Program-made: the position numbers and the translations under genes | Source of the DNA: Gymnopilus junonius | Taxonomy: Eukaryota; Basidiomycota; Agaricomycetes; Agaricales; Galerinaceae | Direction of reading: 5' to 3' | Length of the DNA stretch: 15,635 bases | Assembly (NCBI GenBank): GCA_015501075.1 | Contig: JADNYJ010000699.1 | Coordinates: 1-15,635, forward strand | In this document: positions 1 through 9,200 of the stretch, piece after piece | Layout of the letters: every line of letters begins with the position of its first letter | Numbering within the stretch: position 1 is the stretch's first letter | Notes under the pieces: generated by a model | The model's database searches: none | The model's input: only the letters and a program-made list of their open reading frames with translations | Told to the model about the DNA's origin: nothing

Positions 1-312
1 AGACAACGGACGTAATAAAGACCACGTCCCATTTCTCTTTCTTCAGGCCAGACTCCTGCAGCTTTTCAAAGTCGACGACCTTCTGCTCGAGTTTGTCTTT
101 GCCAGTAGTGATATCATCAACGGGAGTCACTCTGCGCCCATACTCTCCAACACGCGTGAAATGAGGTGAAGCAAGCAGATTCTGGAGTAGGTGGCGCCCT
201 GTCTGGCCGGTAGCACCTATAATGAGTGCACTTTTGGTAGCTATAGAACGATAGATGGGTCGTGTTAGTGAGGGTCGCGAAGATAGAACTTTGGGAAGGC
301 ACAACCTGCCAT
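1..312 (-). CDS. FMP52/HTATIP2-like NAD(P)-binding oxidoreductase, 5' part
   Basis: The gene runs off the left edge of the window, so only the first part of the protein is visible. I read two exons: a 7-nt coding start at 312-306, an intron at 305-241 (65 bp, GTTGTG to CTATAG), then an exon from 240 to the edge. The joined product begins MAATKSALIIGATGQTGR, which carries the Rossmann dinucleotide-binding signature GxxGxxG near residues 11-16. It continues through charged helices to a hydrophobic strand (WDVVFIT), as in atypical short-chain dehydrogenases of the fungal FMP52 / animal HTATIP2 (TIP30) group. FMP52-type proteins were found in mitochondrial or outer-membrane preparations and their substrate is not established. 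The start is favoured because splicing joins the ATG in phase directly to the nucleotide-binding strand. A donor-like GTCCGT close to the edge may begin another intron. Any related NmrA-like or NAD(P)-binding family would also fit. Confidence 0.75.
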
Positions 313-723
313 TTTTTGACTACGTGTTAGATGTAGTGCAATCAGTGATGGTATAGAAGAAGCGTAACTTGCAGCGAGTTAACAGCGAGGGCAAGCGGGC
401 TTAAAAGCGGCACAGAATAATGAGAGCTGGCCCGAAAGAGTGGAAAGGCATGGATGACGTTATAGTCTGCGTCGGACCGGCACGCCGGCACACACAGCAC
501 GGCGTCTATTCTTAGCCAGACTGACTTGATCATTGGCACCTTAGCCCAACTTTAGCCTTGAGGCCAATTAGAACATCGAGGGCAATGTTATGTGGGTAAT
601 ATTCTCACGTCTGCGGTCTACTTCTTTCTAACCAGACGCCCAACATCTGGCCAGCATCGACCCCGCTGAAAGAAGCTCTCTGTGAAGTACACGACACTGA
701 CAGCATATCTATTAAGTACCGGG
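313..723. other. Intergenic region between divergent genes
   Basis: This stretch lies between the start codons of the FMP52-like gene (minus) and the small TPR gene (plus), so it should contain both promoters. Open frames here are short and show no recognisable protein. I saw no clear TATA box, repeat or RNA gene. Confidence 0.5.
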
Positions 724-1270
724 ATGAGTTTCTTCGAACAAGCCAAATACGTTGTTGCGCGCGACTCAAATCTCAAAAATATTGCTGGCGATTTGGTAAA
801 TTTTGGCAGGTTTATTGTATGCAACTACTCAACGACCTTGTTAGATAACTATCGCCCATACTGACAACAAAGTTGTCAACTTCAACACCATCAACAATGT
901 TTTGGTTCCTAATGATGTCGCAACTCATATTGCAAATATGATTGTGCTTATGAAAAGTTTTGGAGAGGAACAGCTAGATACGAAGATGATCCAGCTCGCA
1001 GTGACAAATTGGCACCGGGATCGATTTAAAGAGGCGGAAGGGCTCATGTGCCAGGCGTTCGAGCTAAGTCAAATACTACTTGACAAAGCCAATCCCATGA
1101 TTCTGGAAATCATGGGATATCTTGTAGAAATCTATAAAAGCTGTGGCAAGTTGGAAGAGGCCAAAACCTTAGCCACCGAGATTCAAAACAGGAAAAAGAG
1201 GACCAAAGAGGATCATCAGCCAATCCAAAATAACCAAAAGGAAACGAAGAAGGTGGAAGAAAAGTCCTGA
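724..1270 (+). CDS. Small TPR protein with Agaricomycete NLR-type N-terminus
   Basis: Two exons are proposed: 724-795 and 845-1270, with an intron at 796-844 (49 bp, GTAAAT donor, CTCAAC branch-like element, TTAG acceptor). Removing it joins two otherwise separate frames in phase and gives 165 residues. The start, MSFFEQAKYVVARDSNLKNI followed by AGD, resembles the FFxxAxxF...xxVxGD opening that I recall from many Agaricomycete NACHT/TPR signalling proteins. About 30 polar, Asn-rich residues follow. Residues roughly 75-140 form two degenerate kinesin-light-chain-like TPR units, seen in the pieces DRFKEAEGLMCQAFEL and GKLEEAKTLATEIQ. The last 25 residues are Lys/Glu/Gln-rich. There is no P-loop, NACHT or effector domain, so this is either a stand-alone adaptor-like protein or the remnant of a larger NLR-like gene from which the middle has been lost. 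The function is unknown. Confidence is good for the intron and moderate for expression. Confidence 0.6.
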
Positions 1271-1667
1271 CAATCCTTGACACGCGAACAAACATATGTA
1301 GTGTATGCGATCCAGAATATACAACCCATTTTCATACCGTACACTCAATACGGCATAAGAACACAAATGGTAAGTCCCGACAGTTTACACCAACCGCCAG
1401 AATCAATGGTTTTAGGCCCTTCTCAAAGCTGCTTATCATACATCCTTAGCTCGTGTTTACCTACTTTCCGAATTAAAGAGATAGATGAATAAATGGCCCG
1501 GACGTCGTTGACTGGCACATCTTTACTAGCTCGCTACTGGATCACAAACTTTGCCAGTATGGCGCCCGATAAGATGGCCTATTTGAAGAAATCTAATAGT
1601 ATCAGACCCACGGGCTTACACTTACATTACAACAAATTCTTAACATACGAGCATCCTCCAACCTCTA
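1271..1667. other. Intergenic region between convergent genes
   Basis: This region separates the stop codons of the TPR gene (plus) and the YTP1-like gene (minus), so it should hold both 3' untranslated regions and polyadenylation signals. Open frames of up to about 100 codons cross into the YTP1 gene here but have no recognisable domain. No repeat or RNA gene was seen. Confidence 0.5.
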
Positions 1668-3740
1668 TCATCTACGCATATGAGGAGCCATCAAGTCCTC
1701 TTCATCCTCTTCATCATCTCCCAAAACATGCGCTGGGCCGACCGTCCCTTGCAAAGGAACTCGAGAGTACCATTTCGACCGACCACCAGGCGTGACCATC
1801 TCGATATTGGAGTCGTCTGCTTTGTTCAAAATAATACTCGGAGCGTTGCGGCCCGTCGTGGTATACAGGTTGACGAGGAAAACGATGAATGCGTAAATGA
1901 GGAAAGACAAACTGGATGGCAACGAGGAATAGGTGAGGCACGGTTAAGCTATATAGAGATGAAGACCAACCTGAAGACGATTAAGATATACGTGACATGG
2001 TCCATTTCATTATCGTGTACGTATCGCAGTTCTTCGTCAGTCGCCGACATGAATAAGAGACTGTTGCAAAACATCAGATAATGTCAGATCGTTAAAGACA
2101 GGCCTCGACGTACCCTGAAGAGGTGAGCAGCTAAAATTTATATAAATCAGACGACATGTTGGGGACAGATATAATCGTCACTTACGAAAGGTGTAAGATA
2201 GCGGAATGATCGAGCTGCGATGGTTTTGGTCGAAGAAAAGTTTCGTGGGCTGCCATCGGTCAAGGTGTGTTCACTGTGGCTATCATCATCTGAGCCATCA
2301 GCGGCGAAAGTTGGGACGAAGAAGCAAATTTCAATGATTCGAGTGACACCCGCTAGCATGAGGGTGCGTCCAAACATTGCATGCACCTGTAAAACAGGTA
2401 TCAGCATTCAAATCAGATACTTATACAGAGACGTACCTGAGTAGAAATCATAAGTGCTTGTGCATGTTCGGACATGGCCCATCCTGTTAGAAAAATTCTA
2501 GTTTTGTGTAAGCATGCATAAATGTCTCCGAGAAGTATAGGGACATACATGACAGCGGGGATGACGTTGCGCTATATGCAATGTAGTTTAATGCATGGCA
2601 GGAGCATGGTCAGAACATGGCGCATACCTGGTTATTTCTTGCAAGATAGATACCAAGAATACCACCGGTCCACCCTACAAGAAAATTTAATTAATACCAG
2701 CGCCAGGAGGGAAACCATTGCCATACAAAGGACACCTAGAATACTGAAAATGTTGCTGTTAAAAAGGCAGTTGAGAACGATAGGTATAATACGTACGTAT
2801 GTTGCATGTCTTTGACTGACCATGCACCTCCATGGTGTTCCGTGAATGTGTTCACTGTAAGTGAGATGAGCAAGATAGGACAAAGTGTGGCAGGTGAACA
2901 ATCTCACCAATACCCTTATAATATAGAATTCAGTATATTTTCGTTGGAAATTGGTCGAGGAGCTCACCCAAAGAGTAATGACTGTCGAATCAAAAAATTC
3001 TGGACTCCGTCCACTCCGGCGGATCCATTGCTCGCCAACGAGCATGAGGATGGACATGAGGACGGCATAGGCAATGAATCCACTTCCCATAATGTAATGC
3101 GCAAGACATTGACCTGATTGATGGGTAGGAGGACTATCTCAGATAATATATTGACTCGGAGGCCAAGCAGACTTGCCCAAAGCACCTCCACGACAATACC
3201 CTCTAAATGTAATGACCCCAAACAGTATTTGGACCCACCCAAGAATAGGGTAAATTTTTCCGATGACTCCATGAATAGGCACAATGTACGGTCGTATCGA
3301 TTTTTCGTGAATGTGCAGTTTGAGGTAAATGCCGATGGCCAGCTGGGCGAGGATGGGAATGATGAGAATGTTGGCGAAGGTCCCATGCACGGAGTGGGGA
3401 AAGGATCGCCCCTTATGCGAGTGTCCAAGAATGTACCCTCCGATTGTCAGTGCGTACCCAGTCGCCTAGCATAGACATAGCGCAAGACTTAGCGAATGAC
3501 AGAGTTTGAAGAAAAAGAACTTACTTGCAGAGGTACATGCCATCTACTCCTCGTGAGCCCAAATACCATTCCAATCGGAAACATCACTCCCCAGATGATT
3601 GCCTGCAGGAACATGTGTATCCAGAGGATGCTGTCAACAGGTGCATTGGCCTCTTCTTCTGTGAGCTCATCATGATGTCCGTGGGCAATGACATGAGAGA
3701 CAAAGCATGTGAATATCAGAGCCCGCAAGAAATTTGACAT
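1668..3740 (-). CDS. YTP1-like polytopic membrane protein (DUF2427 + Ytp1)
   Basis: Thirteen exons join in phase to 471 aa: 3740-3525, 3465-3177, 3113-2968, 2914-2908, 2854-2797, 2743-2727, 2674-2628, 2571-2549, 2497-2437, 2386-2186, 2130-2114, 2060-1971 and 1911-1668. Residues 1-19 look like a signal peptide and are followed by a His-rich AHGHHDE. Residues about 35-140 contain several hydrophobic helices with the DUF2427 pattern ([40 protein letters not shown]). The C-terminal half carries Ytp1-family blocks: [60 protein letters not shown] and TRIIEI. Roughly ten membrane segments are visible. The tail is acidic ([10 protein letters not shown]) and probably cytosolic. The yeast relative YTP1 is a predicted integral membrane protein likened to electron-transport proteins, but its function is unestablished. 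All introns are GT-AG except intron 2, which is GC-AG (3176-3114). No frame break is needed anywhere. Confidence 0.9.
2908..2914 (-). other. 7-nt microexon of the YTP1-like gene
   Basis: The seven bases GGTATTG lie between a TATAAG acceptor (intron 2967-2915, 53 bp) and a GTGAGA donor (intron 2907-2855, 53 bp). Including them restores [14 protein letters not shown] across exons 3 to 5. Skipping them puts a TGA directly after the Trp codon. Confidence 0.8.
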
Positions 3741-3891
3741 GCTGAGAAAAGGCGATGGCTCAGTGGGCCCGCTGGACGTTGGAAGGGCAGTAACGGCGTA
3801 CGATGAGGAGAAAGAGTAAGGTGAGTCCGTGTGACTTACGGCCCGTGACTATAAACTTCGTCTGACGTCGGTGAGATAATTTCTCATCTAC

Positions 3892-3919
3892 ATACTGTAC
3901 TAAAACGTTCAATTCGACA
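3892..3919 (+). repeat. Left terminal inverted repeat of the MITE
   Basis: This 28-bp sequence matches the reverse complement of 4103-4130 at every base. The match ends at base 3920, where the inner sequences diverge (GG here, CC in the other arm read inward). Confidence 0.9.
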
Positions 3920-4102
3920 GGTCACGCGTCACAGGCCTCCCTAAAACGACGAAATTTGGCAGCGGTCACGCCAAAATCCTCAAAAAATCACCCGGAACGG
4001 GCTTCCGGAGCCCAAATTTGCTTACAAATCCATCAAAAACGTCCAAATTTGGTAATCTGACGAAATGAAAAAGTGGTTTGGTCGGTCACAGGTTGGAGGG
4101 GG

Positions 4103-4130
4103 TGTCGAATTGAACGTTTTAGTACAGTAT
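4103..4130 (-). repeat. Right terminal inverted repeat of the MITE
   Basis: This is the reverse-complement partner of 3892-3919 and ends in TACAGTAT. The next bases (TCTCGCC) do not match the left flank beyond the TA-containing palindromic tip, so no longer target-site duplication is visible. Confidence 0.9.
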
Positions 4131-5430
4131 TCTCGCCGGGATGATAAAACAACTGCGGATAGTCATATCACGTTGATTCAGTGCGAATTGTGAAATATGA
4201 CCTTGAACCGAGTTCTCTAACTCAAGAAAAGAACCTAGTAGGAAGGTATGTATTCAAAATATTCATTTTAATAATTGCCCGGGCGCAGTTGGATCATCAA
4301 TGCATCACTGATTGTGGTCGTGAGAATCAATGTACTGAGGTCATTCGCTTGTTCGTTCGTTCGACTCTCGCTTAGTGCAGTTCTTGCGGCCCTGCTTGTG
4401 CCAACGACAATACTGTAACTGGCATGGTCGATGATCATGAGTAGTCCAGACTCTCCAAAGGTTTAAATGTGAATCCAGATGTGAACTGTTATGTGCATTG
4501 GATGTTGCAGTGATTGATACACTTATTGTGCCTATCTGCATTGTCTTGATACAGATGTAGGCAACTACGGGCTGGCTGAACCTGTTTTTCCACCATGCAG
4601 TAGTTGCCGTCTTTTTTGACCTTGTTTAACCTTTAGGCTTTAAGGACTTCCTTCTACGTTATGAGTTTTTGTGTAGTCTGAAAGTACTCTGCATTGTGCT
4701 AGTATATCATTTGAGCATCCTCACAAATAATACTACTCTAAGGAAAGATTATGTACATTAAATATGAAGTAGCTCAAAGGAAAAGAAGTGTCTGAGGCTA
4801 AACATGTAACAAGTTGTCCAGATAAAAACATGACACCCAACAAATTGAAAGAAGGCTTCGACCTTCAGAGCTCAGGAGTCAGATGGGGGAAAATTCCTCG
4901 AAAATAAATATTTTTTTAAGTATCAACCATACATAAGTATAGGACGAAGACAAGAGGTTCCAAAGTTACAGGCCAGAACTATATAATCTTCCACTGGCAA
5001 GTGTGAGCAATACATTTACCAGCCAACAATTCATGCATAAAGATTACTGTGCAACAAAGCTTTCAACCACTATGATATACGGCCAGCTGTGGCAGTGAAA
5101 ATATATTAAAACGTTTCCACTTGTATGTTATTTTCCTCCCATAACTTCATCTCACCAAGGTCCACGATCCAGGAACTCCCTCGAAGCAAAGCACAACGGA
5201 AATGGGCCTAGTTTGGCCTTTTACAGCCTTTAAACCCGAAAAAAGTCTGCGCATCCCTCTTCCAACCGACTGTCATCCTCAACGTCTCTCATGCTTATGA
5301 CAATTAGCGTCGTTAAAAATACCAACACCAAGCAACTTGAATTGTCAAAGTGAATCAAATTTATGGACACGACTACGTAGAAGATGAGTCTCAATAGAGC
5401 TCAGAGACATTTGAGAGACTGTCATTCACC
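4131..5430. other. Gene-poor, A/T-rich intergenic region
   Basis: About 1.3 kb holds no open frame longer than about 66 codons and none with recognisable protein sequence. I saw no tRNA B-box context, LTR ends or tandem array. The only local structure noted is a 9-bp inverted repeat, GGCAACTAC at 4560-4568 and GTAGTTGCC at 4600-4608. Part of the right side is probably the 3' untranslated region of the minus-strand gene ending at 5431. The rest could hold a non-coding RNA or decayed transposon that cannot be identified by eye. Confidence 0.5.
4560..4608. repeat. 9-bp inverted repeat in intergenic DNA
   Basis: GGCAACTAC at 4560-4568 and GTAGTTGCC at 4600-4608 are perfect inverted repeats separated by 31 bases. 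The stem could form a hairpin, but there is no T-run or neighbouring gene to suggest a function, and it may be chance. Confidence 0.3.
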
Positions 5431-6030
5431 TTAGAGGTGGCTCATCCGAGAGTTCAAGTGCTTTATATTGTCAACAATTCCTCTAAGCCGGTGGGCACCC
5501 ACTGGCTCGAAGACATCAGAAATCCAATGACTGGCCACAGTAGGATTTTCGGAGAGCAGGCCAAATTCCGTTGCTGGAGGTTGGATGAGTGGAGTTGAGG
5601 TGTTGTGCTCGTAAAAGCATAAACGAGTGCCATAGGCGATGATACCATAGAGAATAGGTATTGATAAATTTTGCTCATCGAAATTTACGAAACGAAGTCT
5701 CATCTGAGCGTCGGCACTGGCGCGACGTATCAGCGTGGTAAGAGTGTTAGGATCTTTAAGCTCCATGAACATGACGGGGCAACCCCGCGAATCGACGACA
5801 ACTAGAGAAATAGAATCATCCGGATCGGCGCCTGAGTCCAATTGTCTTGGGATTTGATACCCAGGCAGAACGTCAAACGGGCCATCAAACGAGAAAAGGC
5901 TGTAAAGAAGTCGCGTGTACGGTCCAAGATAGACTGAACCGTCTTCGGAAACACCGTTGGTTATGGCAGAATTGAAAGATGAATAAATACGCTCTGGCCA
6001 GACGTGCGCGTGAGCGCCGTGAGGTGCCAT
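5431..6030 (-). CDS. PD-(D/E)XK nuclease-like hypothetical protein
   Basis: An intronless frame of 199 residues starts at ATG 6030. It resembles a family of Agaricomycete hypothetical proteins with a restriction-endonuclease-like core. Residues 69-92 read as an acidic stretch (ADPDDS), a beta strand (SLVVVD), then a second strand (PVMFMELKDP), giving candidate catalytic D72 (or nearby D80), E90 and K92 of a D...ExK active site. Residues 104-114 (ASADAQMRLRF) fit the following helix with a Gln and Arg often seen in such folds. Residues 126-140 form two more strands (PILYGIIAYGTRLCFY). The C-terminal HWISDVFEPVGAHRLRGIVDNIK aligns with a tail I recall from this family. Its role is unknown; it could be an active nuclease, an inactive relative or a DNA-binding protein. 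It is transcribed divergently from the tRNase Z gene. No signal peptide or membrane segment is present. Confidence 0.6.
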   Translation of the reverse strand: MAPHGAHAHVWPERIYSSFNSAITNGVSEDGSVYLGPYTRLLYSLFSFDGPFDVLPGYQIPRQLDSGADPDDSISLVVVDSRGCPVMFMELKDPNTLTTLIRRASADAQMRLRFVNFDEQNLSIPILYGIIAYGTRLCFYEHNTSTPLIQPPATEFGLLSENPTVASHWISDVFEPVGAHRLRGIVDNIKHLNSRMSHL

Positions 6031-6285
6031 GATGTGGTCTGGGGCAAAGAGAACGGAGTGGCCGGCCCGCAGATGGTCTAAATTTTGGACTCAAGTCACG
6101 ACCACAACAAACTGAGCAACGGCGAAAGCACCACACCCGGGAGAGTCATAACGTTCACAGTCAAGGCCGGCAAACTGGCACTTATAAGATCGTCACTTCG
6201 CCTTAGCTCTTTATTCCGCCTTCCCTTTTCCAGGAAGTACAACTTACCGCGTTCTAAGGACGCCTACGAATGCGGAGTGCGCGAC
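6031..6285. promoter_or_regulatory. Divergent intergenic region, nuclease-like gene / tRNase Z
   Basis: This 255-bp region separates two divergent start codons and must carry both promoters. The frame upstream of the tRNase Z ATG stays open to about 6085 on the plus strand, but it contains no in-frame ATG and its translation does not look conserved. No TATA box or clear factor site was identified. Confidence 0.45.
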
Positions 6286-9200
6286 ATGAACTGGTCCACT
6301 TCAGTACTCACCACTATCTCATCCGACACAGAGCCATCAATCATTGTCACGTTTGACAATGCAAAGTATATCTTCAACACAAGCGAGAACACGACTAGGT
6401 CATTTCTTCAGAGTGGCAGAACATGGAGGAAGGCGAAAGCCCTGTTCTTCACTCAAGCTAGGGTGGAAAAGACCAGCGGGCTTGTTGGTACGTTTCGGAA
6501 ACTTGGCTGTGGTGGTGCAATTATAGAATGTTTTTCCAGGCCTTATCATGACCTTCGCGGATGCAACGATTAGTGACCTGCAACTTATTGGACCACAAGG
6601 GCTAAACCACATCTTAGCCATATGCGATTGTTCACGTTCAGGCAGGTCCATATTTCCAGAATTATTCTTCTGTGCATTAAGATTATCTAGAGATTCGATG
6701 AAGGTTCAGCCATCCGAAATTCCATGGATATCCCTCCTAGCCGACACCAACTCCCTGCTACTCTGATGACAACGTGAAAGTCTACGCTATTCCTGTTTTA
6801 CCGTTTCCAAGGCCAACTATATCATCCTCGGAGGGCGGTGCTGCAGAACTTCCTTCTGTGGACCCCTTACCTACTGAAGCTCTTATGGAGACTTCCACCG
6901 AAGGAACTGGAAAGAGAAAACGCGAACATTCTCCCGACTCTCCTCACAAAAAATCAAACCTTGGGGATACTCGACTAGGAAAGGTGCACATATATCCTCC
7001 TCTGTTCAATGAAATGGGCAAACCTCACTTTCGTCCGGAGAATTTGGAAGGAGAGCTGGCCGACGCGTACCGTCAACTTGTCATTCAGAAAATGTTCCCC
7101 GGCACAAATATCAAGGCCGTTGTTGTAAAAGAAAGTAAGCCTCCGCAGGCAAAGAAAATCACAGGCAAAGTAGATAAAGTTAACAAGCATGGTGGGCCAC
7201 GTAGTCAGCACCCAACTTTGTGAGAACGAGGTTCTGAAAATTTCTACCCTTAGGAGGGAGTAATTCCCCTAAAACATCGCGTTCGTTTGCTACGGATGCA
7301 AATCAAGATACGAAAGATGTAATTTCCTTTTTTATAACCTCTCCTCTTATGTCTCTGACAAGCTATCAGCCAGACGACTATAAGCGGTCGAGGTCACCCC
7401 TCACAGAAGGATTCCGACTTCAACTTCCGAATCCCTCCTTTAAATTGCCACCTTCCGAAACTCCACCTGCAGTCTCTTACTTGATTGTTGGACCGCAACA
7501 TCGTGGTAAATTCAATGCCGCGAAGGCCACAGAACTTGGAGTTCCGAAAGGTCATATCAGGGCTGCTTTAGCGAGAGGAGAAACCATTACTTTCGAGGTT
7601 AAAGTTGGCGAAGAAATTGTTCAGCGGACGGTCAAGGCAGAGGAGGTGGTCGCAAAGCCGGAACTGCCAGGGGTAGAAATCATTGTCCTGGATTCTGGAG
7701 TTATATCTTACGATTTGCTTTTGATAGGCTGTCCTGATTCTAGATGTCCCTTCAAACGAGCATGTGCCTGCCCTTGTGGCCTCATTCAGAGATACGGACT
7801 TCTATCAGAAGTTTTGGTTTGAAGATCCTGTCAGCTTTGAATCTCAGAATCGAGAGTATAACACCCGTGTTGTTTATCACATGCTGGGCGAAGGTGTTCT
7901 TGAGGATGAAGGATATAAGGCATTTATGAATGGTTTCGGTCCTTTGGCACATGTACTACTTTTTTTTATTGGTGTTGCTTACCGTTTACTGACTATTCCA
8001 ATTAGCACATAATTGCTTCTCGAGAACACTGTCCAGATCCTGTAACCTTCACGAGCGCCGCGTACAGCCAACTTCGCCTTAATAAGGTGGATGATAAGAT
8101 GTTTCGTATGCCGAAGTATTCTTTGACACCCAAGAAGGATATGTCAAGTGAGTCTCACATTATCTATCTCTCCATCGATATTAACCTACCTTTGAACTTG
8201 CAGTGATTTATGGACTTCCTCAGAATTGTCAACCTATGGCTTCTCATCTTACCACTACTATGCGACCCTGGGCACCTCCTGCGGCAGACCCAGAAGTCTT
8301 AAAGCGGGACAAACTTCTTCCGGTTCTGACAGAAGTTGAACCGCTGACATTTTCGGATGCCATGCAGGCGTCTGTCACAGAGGCTCAAAAAGACGTCGCG
8401 GAGGTCATACGGGCAGGTACAGTCCCTGTCAGCCCTGGTGCGGATGTTGGTATCATTACACTGGGTACCGGTGGATCGCTGCCTAGTAAATACAGGAATG
8501 GTGAGAAATATGTTACTTGCCCTTCGTCAGCATGATTAATTTCCATTTCGCAGTCTTATCAACTCTTGTGCAAATACCAGGCTATGGTAACATCTTGCTA
8601 GACGTGGGTGAAGGCACATGGGGCCAAATGGCTCGCAATTTTGGGCTGGAAGACTCAGGGTACAACGTCTGGCATGCTCTGCGAGATTTGAAGTGTATTT
8701 TCGTTAGCCACCTTCACGCAGACCATCATATGGGACTCGCGCAGGTTCTTGCTAAGAGACGCCTTGTGAGCAGTTCAATTTCGCATTTCCCGTTTTATCA
8801 AGTCGTGGATGTTCTGACTCCATGCGTAGCTGGATCCACCACCGTCGGAGCCATTATATGTCGTTTCAATCCGTGGTATCCATTTGTACCTTCGTGAACT
8901 CTCAGCTGTTCAAGACCTGGGCCTGAACGACCCTTCCGGAAACGGTGTGGTATCTGTATTCAGCGAAAGTTTACATTACAAGGCTGTAAATCAATATCTG
9001 CGTAATGGCTTATGGCAAATTGGTGGTGACGAACCTTGGCTAGACTTCCAAAAGTGATTACTCCATCACTGATGCTACAAATTCAACTGATCAAAATCGT
9101 AGATCCGTGGACAATGCCCAAAGGATGTGTAACTCACTTGGCTTAAATTCTATCCAGACTGTTGACATGTATCATAAATGTCGTTGCTACGGCGTATCCT

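Larger units (their letters stand above)
3892..4130. mobile_element. MITE-like element with 28-bp perfect TIRs, TA target site
   Basis: Positions 3892-3919 and 4103-4130 are perfect 28-bp inverted repeats (outer part ATACTGTACTAAAACG). If the TA dinucleotides at 3893-3894 and 4128-4129 are the target-site duplication, the element proper is 3895-4127, 233 bp. No open frame of useful length lies inside, so it must be non-autonomous. Inside the TIRs are weaker repeats: GTCACAGG near both ends in direct orientation, and CAAATTTGG/AAATTTGG motifs. TA target, short length and long TIRs fit a Tc1/mariner-pogo-type MITE, but the transposase family is inferred only from TA. It sits 152 bp upstream of the YTP1-like start codon. 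Perfect TIRs suggest recent insertion. Confidence 0.85.

Noticed and set aside
1277..1492. 71-aa plus-strand frame after the TPR gene
   Set aside because: Its composition is random-looking, it begins six bases after the TPR stop in unspliced 3' sequence, and no motif is visible.
1493..1795. 100-aa plus-strand frame
   Set aside because: It overlaps the last YTP1 exon on the opposite strand, and the unique part has no protein-like features.
2632..3090. 152-aa open frame on the minus strand
   Set aside because: It reads through three YTP1 exons and their introns; after LW the translation leaves the conserved family sequence, which is recovered only by splicing.
4181..4375. Short plus-strand frame in intergenic DNA
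   Set aside because: It has 64 codons without an ATG-supported conserved motif; consistent with chance.
6085..6285. Upstream extension of the tRNase Z frame
   Set aside because: The frame is open but has no ATG before 6286 and its translation does not resemble tRNase Z; MNWSTSVLTT is a natural start.
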